Below, in pieces: positions 54,627 through 64,000 of a stretch of 64,000 nt of DNA. A program made the position numbers and the translations under genes. Positions within the stretch are counted from its first letter, which is position 1. Each line of letters opens with the position of its first letter. Source of the stretch: Caldora sp965222765 (GTDB lineage: Bacteria; Cyanobacteriota; Cyanobacteriia; Cyanobacteriales; Coleofasciculaceae); assembly GCA_965222765.1 (NCBI GenBank), contig CBDCVG010000078.1, forward strand, positions 93,225-157,224. The letters are read 5' to 3'. The notes below the pieces were generated by a model. It worked only from the letters and a program-made list of their open reading frames with translations. It had not been told where the DNA came from and ran no database searches.

Positions 54627-57600
54627 TACTCATTATTCATTCCTTGATGACAGCTGACTGGTGTAGACCAAGAAGTGTAAGCTGTTAGAGTGGGCATCTG
54701 GGCTACAAGTTCTACGTGACCATCGGGATGAACTACCCACCCTTTGGCTTCCACAATCTGCTGGGAGTGAGGCAATTCCACTGTAGCAGAATCGGAGGGA
54801 TGCTCAGTAGGGAGAGCGATCGCACGAGAGTCTACCCAACCTGTATTAGTATTAAGTGGATCACTAGGGCTGGAGGGTTTACCACCGCGTCCTGTGATGA
54901 CAAATCTACTGTCTATCTCCTCTCCATCAGTCCCTTGACACTCTTGTTCGAGCGTAGCTGGTTTAAAATTATCTGGCAAGGTGACTAATTGTAGATTGGT
55001 CCCCGTGTCAATTTCCCTCGTGCCGTTTATTCCTAGCTGAGAAGCAACGCTAATGTCACTTTCTGGGGTTCTCACTAGACGCTCTGGGAGGCTAAAGCCA
55101 AAGACACCTTGGGCGGTGACAAAAATGTTGCCTCCTCGACCCTGAGTGGCGGTAGCAGCTACGTCGCTGTTTTCTGGCAGAATGGCAAGGACAAAGCCAC
55201 CTGCGTTAATGGTGATATTACCTCCATTCCCAGTACCTAGAGCTTCAGTCAAAATGTTGCTGTTGTTACGTAGCCATACTGTATCGCCCACCTGTAAAGT
55301 AATATTACCGCCCTCACCGGATTCAGTTCTTGCTGTAAGGTTGCCTTGATTATTCATAAAGATGGAGCCTGCTTTTACCTCAAGGTTGCCAGTACTTCCT
55401 GATCCAGTATTGCTCACGCTAGCTTGGGCTCCTTCCTGAATCGTTAACTCATTGGTGGAAATCTTCAAGCTGCCTGCTGAACCATTTCCCGTCGCTGTCG
55501 CGAATAACCCTCCACCCCCGCTAAGGCTAACCGAATCTGAGGCGTTTACATCTATGGTTCCCCCTTGACCATCCACAGTTGAAGCGGATACCTCACTATT
55601 ATTGCTTAAAGTTAATAAGCTTAAGCCTCGCAGATTAATATTTCCTCCAACGGCTGATACGGTTTCAGCTGAAAGCTTGGCTTGATTATCTAGTCCTACC
55701 GAAGTCGCTGTAATATCCAAGTTGCCAGCACTGCCTAACCCAGTACTACTGACGGTTGCCTGGGAATTATCCTCAATCCTTAACTCATTGGTAGTAATCT
55801 TTAAGTTGCCTGCCGAGCCATTTCCTGTCGCCCTCGCAAATAAACCTCCACCCCCGCTAAGGCTAACTGAATCTGAGGCGTTTACATCTATGGTTCCCCC
55901 TTGACCATTGCCAGTCGAAGCAGATACCTCACTGTTATTGCTTAAGGTTAATGAGTTTAAGTCTTGCAATCTAATATTGCCACCTGCACTTGAAAGGGTT
56001 TGTGCTGTGATTTTCCCTTGGTTATTCACCAAGACAGAGTCGGCTGTAACATCTATATCACCAGCTGCCCCTACACCACTACCACTAACTGTTACCTGTC
56101 CTCCATTTTGGACATCTAAGCGTCCAGTGTTAATGCTGATACCTCTGGCACCTCCAGCACCAGTAGAATTAAAATATAGACCGCTGGCAAATTGACCATT
56201 ATTTGATGTGCCGTTCACTTCCACAGAATTACTGGCGTTAACTTCAATAATTCCTCCTCGACCTGTACTAGAGGTACTAGCTGATATTCGTCCTCCCTCC
56301 TCAATAAGCAACCGCTCACTGTCAACCCTTAATACTCCGGCATCTCCAGAACCACTGGTATCAAAATACAAACCACTAGGAAATTGACCCTCTCCAGAAG
56401 TACCAATTAATTGCTCTAGATATGTAGGAATCTTACCTTCTCCAGTGCCACTCACTTCTACAGAATCGGCATTTACCGTTAAGATCCCTGCTCCGCCTAT
56501 CCCAGAAGCGGTAGCTGATACTTGTCCTCCAGCACTAACGCTCAACCGTCCAGTATCAATTCTCAACTCTCCCGCCTTGCCGGAAGCAGACGAATCAAAG
56601 AACAATCGACTGGGGTTTTTTTTGGTGGTCATCATCTGAAACACCAATCACTTGCACAGAGTCAGTAGCAGTCACATATAGATTACCAGCCCGACCTGTA
56701 CTAGAGGTACTGGCTGATAGCAGTCCCCCATCCTCGACAACCAACGTCCCAGTAGTCATCGTCAAATTTCCACCATTCCCCGCACCAGTTGTGCGAGCGT
56801 TTATCCGGCTTGACTGACCATCAATTGGTGATGTACCTGAGATTTCTACTAACTCCGAGGCTTTGACTATCAAATTTCCCGCCTGACCTTCAGCAGTAGT
56901 AAGCGTTGATATTGCTGCCCCATCCCGGACGATCAATCGTCTGGTGTCAATGTTCAAGTCTCCAGCATTTTTATCATTGAGCGTGAAGGTAGCCAAAGCA
57001 GTCGGTTTCCCACTCGGCGGAACACCAATCAATTCAACAGAATCGGAGGCCACAATTGTGATATTCCCCGCTGACCCTCCGTTGTCCTTTATAAAACCAT
57101 CAGCTGTGACTTGTCCCCCCTCTTGAAGAAGCAAGCGTCCCGTTTCAATCCTGATATTGCCAGCATCTCCAGCACCAACACTCGCTGCAAACAAGCCGCT
57201 TTCACGACCATTCTCTGGAGCGCCAACCAATTCCACTGAATCGGAGGCAATGACTGTGATATCTCCAGCTTGCCCCGCACCTAGAGTGCTAGCGTATATA
57301 TACCCCCCATCCCGAGCAATCAATCGTTTCGTTTCAATCCTCAGGTTTCCAGCTTTTCCAGGACCGTTAGTGAAAGCAACTAGACGGCTATCGTCAGTCG
57401 GACTGTCGGGAGGGTTACCAACCAATTCTACAACCTCAGAGGCAATTACGGTCAGATTTCCTCCGTTACCCTCGCCCAAGGTAAGGGTTCCTATTTGCGC
57501 ACTATTCGATAAGAATACTGATTCAGCGTTGATGTAGATGTCGCCACTTTTGCCAGAACCTTCAGTAAGACTGAAGATGAAGTTATCTTCACTGGTTAGG

Positions 57601-59126
57601 TTGAGGGAACCATTAGTAATCAGAGTGATATCACCACCAGTTCCCGCAGGTGAGTTAGCAGAGGAATCTATAAAACCAAAATTGGTAAATGCAATATCTC
57701 CGCCAGAGTCAATAACGACTGCACCGCTGTTACCCATTGTGCTAGTTGTAATAATTGCTCCAACTTGGATCATTCCACCTGGTAATAATGGATTGGGAGC
57801 ATACTGATTCGTTAAAAATACTAATCCATTTTCCTCGTTTATATTGATGCTACCGATAGTAATATCTGCACTCGTTGGATTACCACCAATACCAGGAGGA
57901 GCAGGAATGAAGCCAGGGGGATTTATTGGTGTGAGTCCTGGAATACCAAAAGCAGTGGTTCCCGCCCTAATATCGAGAGTTGGTTCAACACTGCCGTCAA
58001 TCGCAACTGTAGTTGTGCCATCTGAGAGGGTAACAAGTTCGTTAATAAAGTTCGCTGCATCAGCGCCTGTAATTGTTACATTTCCTACAATATTGACACT
58101 ACCTCCTGCAAAAATATGCAAAGAAGCTCCTGCGTAACTGTCGAAGTTGACATCTCCACTGGCTCGAATAATAGGGTCATTTGGGCTAAAGAAATTCCCC
58201 AAACTGCCATCTAGCTTTTCAATCCGAAAATTGCCTCCTGTCCAGTAATAAGCATCACCTCCAACTGTGTTGGCTGAGCGTAACACCAAATCTCCATTGG
58301 CGTAGAAACCACTGTGAGGATTATTCAGAGCAAAGATATCTATCCCTTGATTCCCTTGCACCAATAATTGACCACCTGCTGAGGCAATGAACGGATTGGC
58401 TGCGCGATCGCGCACTTTTACTGTATCTTGTGCTTGCAGGGTTAAATTTCCCCCAGCTTGTAGCTGACCTTGCAAATGGAGATTGTCAGCTACCAGTGTC
58501 AAGTTTTGCCCCACAGTTAACGTCCCGGCATTAGCAATTGTTGCTTCTGGATAATTACTCCCATACTGCAAACCAAGGGGAACATTAATCGTTAACAAAG
58601 GTGGAGCTTCTGGTTGTGTCGCACTAAACTCCACACCATTGTCAAAAACCAGACTGTTTGCCGTAGTGGCAAAAAACGAACCTGCGATATCTAAACGGGC
58701 ATTTTCTCCAAAGATAATGCCATTGGGGTTGAGCAAAAATAAATTTGCCCCACCATCAACACCCAACGTTCCCAGAATATTAGAAGGGTTCCCCCCAGTT
58801 ACTCGTGTCAGAATATTGTCAATGCCAACAGGATTAGCAAAATAGACTCGCTGTCCGTTATCGATATTAAATTGGGAAAAACTGTGGAAAAGGTTAGTAC
58901 CGCGAGTCGCTCCACCATTAACCAGGTTAGAGGGAAGTCCATTAATATTAACCTGAGGTGTAACAACAGAAGGCTCCGTCCCCAATGTCTTATCGGGGAT
59001 AATCTCAGCTAAGGCATAGTTTTCCCCCCAAATAGTAGTAAAACATGCCGTTAAAGCGATCCTTAACACACTTCCCCACAATCGTGGAGAAATCTGCCTG
59101 CATTTGTTATTGTGGTTTAACTTCAT
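54626..59126 (-). CDS. haemagglutinin-type secreted protein (paralogue A), frameshifted in an 8-bp homopolymer
   Basis: About 1500 residues once joined. Start ATG 59126 (MKLNHNNKCRQISPRLWGSV) with a long signal peptide ending near ALAEI. TPS-type N-terminal domain: TPQVNINGLPSNLVNGGATR, GTNLFHSFSQFNIDNGQRVY, ANLFLLNPNGIIFGENARLDI. It continues with many 45-residue beta-helix repeats (GNAGNIRIETGRLLLQEGGQ-like, ITVIASDSVELVG). The frame breaks at the T-run 56616-56623 (A-run in coding sense): seven bases rather than eight would read DDDHQKNPSRLFFDSS with no loss. C-terminus: GWVVHPDGHVELVAQMP, ending MNNE. It probably needs a two-partner (TpsB) transporter, which is not in the window. Confidence 0.9.
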
Positions 59127-59154
59127 TGAGCACCCTAGTACCGCTGTGCGGAAT

Positions 59155-59529
59155 TCAAAACTCAAAATCTTTAATAATTTGACGAATTTCAGCTACTTCT
59201 ACATCTTCCTGGTCAGACTTTGAGTAAATATCCAACAAAATAATCAACTCAGTAGATAAAATCCAGTAAATCAGACGATAGCCACCGCTTTTACCTCTTT
59301 GACTATCACTGTTCTTAATTCTTACCTTGATAACTGTGGAACCAATGCCAGGGATTTGATCACCTAGAAAAGATCCCATTTGCAACTGTTCGAGAATGGG
59401 CTGAAGATCGACTTTAATTTGGCGGTATTTTTTTGCGAGAGTTTTTAGTTTACGCTGAAACTCAGGAGTCAGTTTTACCTCAACTAAGGGAGTTTCACTC
59501 AAGGTCAATTCCCTCCCAAATTTGAGCAA
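59155..59529 (-). CDS. RelE/ParE-type toxin
   Basis: 124 residues: VEVKLTPEFQRKLKTLAKKYRQIKVDL, LGDQIPGIGSTVIKVRIKNSD, KSGGYRLIYWILSTELIILLDIYSKSDQEDV. The order of strands and the GGYRLIY/IYSKSD motifs match RelE/ParE-like mRNA-interferase or gyrase toxins of cyanobacteria. It overlaps the antitoxin gene by 35 bp if ATG 59529 is used; a later start nearer VEVKLTP is possible. Confidence 0.85.
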   Translation of the reverse strand: MLKFGRELTLSETPLVEVKLTPEFQRKLKTLAKKYRQIKVDLQPILEQLQMGSFLGDQIPGIGSTVIKVRIKNSDSQRGKSGGYRLIYWILSTELIILLDIYSKSDQEDVEVAEIRQIIKDFEF

Positions 59530-59737
59530 TGGGTAGGGTTTGTCCGGTTACAGCTTGCTGCCAAGATTTGCGAAAGCTGTCTGCTGAAAAGTCTGTATTA
59601 TCATCTTCTAGACTAGCTTGAGTTTCTATAGCATGAGTCTTTTGAATAATTGTGGATAGTATTTTTAGGAGTTCAAGCTGCTCTGATAATGATAGTGATT
59701 GAGCAAGGTTTATCGCCTGGTGAAGTTGTGAAGTCAT
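59495..59737 (-). CDS. antitoxin of the RelE/ParE-type pair
   Basis: 80 residues from ATG 59737 (AGGAAA upstream): MTSQLHQAINLAQSLSLSEQ, then LELLKILSTIIQKTHAIE, an acidic linker LEDDNTDFSADSFRKSW, and TLPIAQIWEGIDLE. The N-terminal helix pair and the acidic Trp-containing tail that would occupy the toxin are typical of such antitoxins. It comes first in a two-gene operon with the toxin. Confidence 0.85.
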   Translation of the reverse strand: MTSQLHQAINLAQSLSLSEQLELLKILSTIIQKTHAIETQASLEDDNTDFSADSFRKSWQQAVTGQTLPIAQIWEGIDLE

Positions 59738-59788
59738 AGTAATATTTCCTCTGTTCAATTTTACATTTTAGTACTCAGCATCATCGGC

Positions 59789-59912
59789 AACGTATATTTC
59801 AGATGACGGGCAAGATGCCCGTTCCACAAGAACAAGATGCCCGTTCCACAAGAAAGTGATGATTATAAGTTGATACAATTGTGGCACTGGCATCTTGCCA
59901 GTGCATCATTAC
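59789..59912. repeat. dispersed double-hairpin repeat, copy 3
   Basis: Same order of elements as copies 1 and 2, with an internal 21-bp duplication of the AAGATGCCCGTTCCACAAGA segment (59828-59848). Confidence 0.85.
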
Positions 59913-60072
59913 AAAAAGCGACGGGGAAGCCAACTCCTTCAAGGGGTTGGAGGAAATGTCGCCCCGCTGCTTTGTCATTAGTAAGCGTGTCATTGGTCAT
60001 TAGTACAAAGGACAAATGACTAATGACTAATGACGCGAAATCCCACGTACTTTAGTCGTGGGATGAGCTTAA
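59913..60072. mobile_element. 160-bp non-autonomous IS200/IS605-derived insertion
   Basis: Comparison with the paralogous site at about 54626-54632 shows this segment as an insertion 3' of TTAC (59909-59912). It carries a CCAACTCC...GGGGTTGG hairpin (59930-59950) near the left end and CCCACGTACTTTAGTCGTGGG (60042-60062) near the right, with TTAGTCA heptamers between. No target duplication, as in IS608-like elements. Confidence 0.75.
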
Positions 60073-60154
60073 TCATTATTCCTGTCTTGATTACAGCTAA
60101 CTGGTGTAAACGAAGAAGTGTAAGCTGTTAGAGTAGGCATCTGGGCTACAAGTT

Positions 60155-63100
60155 CTATCTGACCATCGGATTAACTACCCACCCTTTTGCTTCCACCATC
60201 TGCTGGGAATTAGAGTGAGACGGTTGGCTAGCTGTAGCAGAATCGGAGGGATGCTCAGTAGGAAGAGCGATCGCACGAGAGTCTACCCAACCTGTATTAG
60301 TATTAAGTGGATCACTAGGGCTGGATGGTTTGCCACCGCGTCCAGTGCTCACAAATTGTACAGGAGCTTGACTGACACCAGGTTGACAGACTCGCGACAC
60401 TTCTGGGGGAGCTATCTCGGTTGGCAAATTGGCTAACCCACGGGCTGGGTCGATATCAGGTCTGTTAATTTCTACAATACCATCGTCTCCAGACTCGGAA
60501 CTAGCGGTGATGTCGCTTCTGAGAGTCAAGTTGGGACGGAACTTTAAGCCAAAGATGCCTTGGGTAAAGATTTGGACATTACCTCCATTACCCAGGAAGG
60601 CATTGGCAGTAATATCGCTATTTTCAATAGGAACAGTGACAATCAAAGGAGCGTTGATGATAATATTGCCACCATTTCCTCCCGCTTGCTCGGTGCCTGC
60701 AGTTGCCGATATTTGACTGTTATGGCGCATCAATAATAACTCTTGCACCTGTAGCGTGATGTTACCGCCCTCAGTTGAGTCAGTTTGAGCAATAATTTTT
60801 CCTTGGTTGTCCAGTAAGATAGAGCTAGCGTTGACTTCTATATCACCCGCAGTTCCTGTTGCATCAAGGTCAAATGCCAAAATAGTAGTACCAAGATCAA
60901 AGGACGGAGGATTAGGAACCCTGCTGTCTGCTGCTGTATCAGCTGCCACCGTTACTTTTGCCCCATCCCGAACAATCAAATCCTGTGTGTGAATCGTTAA
61001 GTTTCCCGCATCGCCATCGCTGAAAGCCTGAGCATACAAACCACTGGCAAATCCATTGCTACTAGTACCACGAAGTTCTACAGACTCCGAGGCATTGACT
61101 GTCAAATTCCCTCCCCTTCCTCCACCAAAGGTAGAAACTGATGCAGCGGCACCATTTTGAACAACAAAACGCCTGGTATTAATGGTGAGGTTGCCAGCAT
61201 TTCCTTCCCCAGTGGTATCGGCGGATAAGCCACTAGGAAATCCGATAGCTGAAGTACCAATTAGCTCCACAGACTCCGAAGCATTCACTGTTAAATCGCC
61301 ACCTTTACCTGCGCCAGCAGTGGAAACACCAATTCCTGCGCCATCTCGAAGAATCAACCGCCTACTGTGAATCGTCAAATTACCGGCTGGTTGATTCCCT
61401 CCATTGGCAGTAGATAGGAGTGAATGAACTTGACTATTAGCAGAGGTGCCAACCAACTCGACTACATCCGCCGTCACACTTAAATTTCCCCCCACACCAT
61501 CACCAAGGGTGCCAGTCAACACTCGCGCACCATTGCTAAACAAAACTGATTGAGCTGTAATGTTAACGTCGCCTCCCCGACTCGAGCCAAAGGTATCACT
61601 GCGGATAATCTTGTTACCATCCATAAAGATTCCCCCATCGCTGTGGAGTGTAATGTTGCCTCCGGCTTCGTCACTAGAGGAGCGGATTTCTCCTGCTCTG
61701 ATATCACCCTGTGCAATCAAACTAATTGCTCCACCATTATTGACAGAGAAAGAGTCCAGATTACCTGTTGTGGTATCTATAGTGCCACCACTTTTGAGAC
61801 TAATATTCCCACCCCCTGAGGTAATCGAGCCATTGAGAGTGATATCATTGGTTGCTGATAAAATAACCCTTCCCCCTGGGGTAGAAAGGTTTCCTGCCGT
61901 GATGCTTCCTGGAGAAGTTACTGTGGAGGTAGTAAAGATTGGTTCATAAGAAAGATTCACATTATCTAATCCCCAGCTTTCATCATCAAGACCTTCTGTT
62001 AGTTGTGAAGAAAAGTTGAGTTGAAGGGAATTACCTGAATGGGGAAGGGCAAGACTTAACTGGTAAACAGAGTCTACTGGAGATCCCCCAAATTGATACC
62101 CAAGCGTATTATTCTCAACTATCCCTGTACGGGCAGGATGGTTATCACTACTATACGCATTATAAACATCAGGATATGCTTGCTTGAGGGGAGATTTAGG
62201 ATCATCATTAAGGAAAGTTGTGTGTAGTAATCTTGGACTACCAGTAACGCTCACATCAAAAATGTCTGGTCCAAAATCACTTCTGTTACCATCCCAGGAA
62301 CGAATGATAAATAGATCGAAGGATACCGTAGTTTCTGTGTGTAAAGGAAGGTTGTCAAGTGTTAGGCTCACGGTTTGATTATTGCCAAACTCTCCTAAAA
62401 ACCTTCGGTTCCCCACAGGCGTTGTGCTGATTGAAGCATTTGACCATTCTTGACCCACTGCTCCTTCAAAATCGTTACTGTAAAAATTGTCACCATCAAA
62501 AAAGACTGGGATTGTTGGCGGATTTTTTAGCTCGGATACTCCTGCTCTAAGAATTAATGATGGTTCACTCTTCAAAATCTCAATATCTGGGTCTGAGTCT
62601 GAATCATGTATTAAGGTAGTATCGGGTCCAGTAATAGTGATATTCCCTGCCGTAATGCTCCCCATAGACTCAACTTTGAGGGAAACACCTGAATAATTCC
62701 CCAACGCAACATCCCCGACTGAGCTAATAATCGGATCGTAGATACTGACAAAATTACCAGGATTACCTAATAAATCCAGAATAGAAAAACTACCACCACT
62801 AGCAAAGTGAGCATCCCCAGAGATAATCCCATCACTAACCAAACTCAGATTGCCACCACTTTCTAAGGCATTCCCTGGATGATTTAGCGCTAAGATATCG
62901 ATACCTCGATCGCCTCTTACATATAAATTGCCTCCAGCTTGGGCACTAAAACGATTCGCCACACTATCCCGCACCCGCACCGTATCATGCGCCAGCAGAT
63001 TCAAGTTGCCTGTGGTCGCCAGCTGACTATCGATTAAGGTAAGATTATGGGCAGCGGCTAGGGTCGCCGTTCTAGCTAGTAGAGACGCAAAACCTTTCCC

Positions 63101-63979
63101 CCCAGCTATTACAATATTTCCAGCTGCTACAGGTAAACCAGACTCGGTCAATTCTACACTGCCGCTTCCCGTAACCCTCAGCCCTAAATTCTGCCCTCCA
63201 CCAGCACTAAGCAACAATTGAGACAATGGGGAAGCTGAACCAATCGATGTCCCTATAGATGGTACAGTTGCGATCGCTATCTGACCTTCTGGTGCTGACA
63301 GTTGTCCGGTATTAACTACCGTACCAGCCACTAAGCCTAAATTTTGTCCCTGTCCTACCGACAACTTACCAGCATTAACAATAGCTGCTGGCTGAGATGT
63401 GCCATACTGTAAACCCAGAGGAACATTAATCGTTAGCAATGGTGGAGCTTCTGGTTTTGTGGCACTAAACTCCACACCATTGTCAAAAACCAGACTGTTT
63501 GCCGTACTGGCAAAAAACGAACCCGCGATATCTAAACGGGCATTTTCTCCAAAGATCATGCCATTGGGGTTAAGCAAAAATAAATTTGCCCCACCATCAA
63601 CACCCAAAGTTCCCAGAATATTAGAAGGGTTCTCCCCTGTTACTCGTGTCAGAATATTCTCAATGCCAACAGGATTGGCAAAATAGACTCGTTGTCCGTT
63701 ATCGATATTAAATTGGGAAAAACTGTGGAAAAGGTTAGTACCGCGAGTCGCTCCACCATTAACCAGGTTAGAGGGAAGTCCATTAATATTAACCTGAGGT
63801 GTAACAACAGAAGTTTCCGTCCCCAATGTCTTATCGGGGATAATCTCAGCTAAGGCATAGTTTTCCCCCAAAATAGTAGCAAAACATGCCGTTAAAGCGA
63901 TCGCGCTCCGTATCTTTAACATACTTCCCCGGGATCCTGGAGAAATCCTTCTACCTTGGTTATTGTGGTTTAACTTCAT
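60155..63979 (-). CDS. haemagglutinin-type secreted protein (paralogue B) with jelly-roll-like insert
   Basis: 1274 residues from ATG 63979. The N-terminal 200 residues are nearly identical to paralogue A (VNINGLPSNLVNGGATRGTN, ANLFLLNPNGMIFGENARLD). Beta-helix repeats are interrupted at about residues 470-660 by a non-repetitive domain (FFDGDNFYSNDFEGAVGQEW, TETTVSFDLFIIRSWDGNRSDF, SLQLNFSSQLTEGLDDESWGLDNVNL) that resembles a beta-sandwich carbohydrate-binding fold. A one-base loss in a G-run near 60167-60169, relative to A, ends the protein early as GWVVNPMVR; the original end, about 30 residues later, would stop at 60069. Probably secreted by a TpsB-type partner. Confidence 0.9.
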   Translation of the reverse strand: MKLNHNNQGRRISPGSRGSMLKIRSAIALTACFATILGENYALAEIIPDKTLGTETSVVTPQVNINGLPSNLVNGGATRGTNLFHSFSQFNIDNGQRVYFANPVGIENILTRVTGENPSNILGTLGVDGGANLFLLNPNGMIFGENARLDIAGSFFASTANSLVFDNGVEFSATKPEAPPLLTINVPLGLQYGTSQPAAIVNAGKLSVGQGQNLGLVAGTVVNTGQLSAPEGQIAIATVPSIGTSIGSASPLSQLLLSAGGGQNLGLRVTGSGSVELTESGLPVAAGNIVIAGGKGFASLLARTATLAAAHNLTLIDSQLATTGNLNLLAHDTVRVRDSVANRFSAQAGGNLYVRGDRGIDILALNHPGNALESGGNLSLVSDGIISGDAHFASGGSFSILDLLGNPGNFVSIYDPIISSVGDVALGNYSGVSLKVESMGSITAGNITITGPDTTLIHDSDSDPDIEILKSEPSLILRAGVSELKNPPTIPVFFDGDNFYSNDFEGAVGQEWSNASISTTPVGNRRFLGEFGNNQTVSLTLDNLPLHTETTVSFDLFIIRSWDGNRSDFGPDIFDVSVTGSPRLLHTTFLNDDPKSPLKQAYPDVYNAYSSDNHPARTGIVENNTLGYQFGGSPVDSVYQLSLALPHSGNSLQLNFSSQLTEGLDDESWGLDNVNLSYEPIFTTSTVTSPGSITAGNLSTPGGRVILSATNDITLNGSITSGGGNISLKSGGTIDTTTGNLDSFSVNNGGAISLIAQGDIRAGEIRSSSDEAGGNITLHSDGGIFMDGNKIIRSDTFGSSRGGDVNITAQSVLFSNGARVLTGTLGDGVGGNLSVTADVVELVGTSANSQVHSLLSTANGGNQPAGNLTIHSRRLILRDGAGIGVSTAGAGKGGDLTVNASESVELIGTSAIGFPSGLSADTTGEGNAGNLTINTRRFVVQNGAAASVSTFGGGRGGNLTVNASESVELRGTSSNGFASGLYAQAFSDGDAGNLTIHTQDLIVRDGAKVTVAADTAADSRVPNPPSFDLGTTILAFDLDATGTAGDIEVNASSILLDNQGKIIAQTDSTEGGNITLQVQELLLMRHNSQISATAGTEQAGGNGGNIIINAPLIVTVPIENSDITANAFLGNGGNVQIFTQGIFGLKFRPNLTLRSDITASSESGDDGIVEINRPDIDPARGLANLPTEIAPPEVSRVCQPGVSQAPVQFVSTGRGGKPSSPSDPLNTNTGWVDSRAIALPTEHPSDSATASQPSHSNSQQMVEAKGWVVNPMVR

Positions 63980-64000
63980 CAAACACCCTGAGCGATCGCT

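Overview
The window looks like a chromosomal segment of a filamentous cyanobacterium. The signs are many GCGATCGC (HIP1) sites, short tandemly repeated heptanucleotides in the intergenic spaces, a pdhB-secD-secF gene order, a PEP-CTERM protein, and many TPR, CHAT, haemagglutinin-type and pentapeptide proteins. All functional calls were made by reading motifs in the translated sequence. No database search was run.

Left part (1-16.1 kb): a cut-off TPR gene; the pdhB-secD-secF housekeeping block on the minus strand, where pdhB carries a one-base frameshift; a Uma2-type nuclease; remnants and members of toxin-antitoxin modules (a RelE pseudogene, a HigA-like orphan, a BrnT pair); an HTH/pentapeptide fusion; a secreted haemagglutinin-CTLD-CHAT protein whose reading frame is broken inside a heptanucleotide repeat; and a PEP-CTERM protein.

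Centre (16.4-31.8 kb): a compact, apparently undescribed natural-product locus. It has an Sfp-type phosphopantetheinyl transferase, a DAHP synthase, a chorismatase fused to an acyl-adenylating ligase, a luciferase-like flavin monooxygenase, a stand-alone carrier protein, a truncated NRPS start, and a one-module NRPS (C-A-PCP-TE) whose TE has Cys at the nucleophile position. The logic I infer is: DAHP synthase supplies chorismate; chorismatase makes a hydroxybenzoate-type acid; the fused ligase activates it for the carrier protein; the NRPS joins it to one amino acid and releases it; the monooxygenase tailors it. Long AT-rich leaders with repeated dyads precede the fusion gene and the NRPS. An intact IS605-type element (divergent tnpB/tnpA) and a fatty-acid desaturase follow.

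Right-centre (31.9-39.2 kb): a secreted TPR protein, a phytase-esterase-like lipoprotein, a tandem-FeoA protein behind a possible Fur box, a pentapeptide lipoprotein, a proline-rich TonB-like protein, and a decayed Tn5/IS4-type element with 63-bp inverted repeats.

Right part (39.3-64 kb): a 1919-residue RTX repeat protein; two small conserved-looking ORFs; a signalling block (HTH-NB-ARC ATPase, Ser/Thr kinase-TPR, frameshifted TPR protein, CHAT-TPR protease); a PD-(D/E)XK-like protein; and two tandem paralogous haemagglutinin-type secreted proteins flanking a RelE/ParE-type toxin-antitoxin pair. The paralogues allow an empty-site comparison that exposes a 160-bp IS200/IS605-derived insertion. 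Several genes carry one-base changes in homopolymers, so some frameshifts may be assembly errors.
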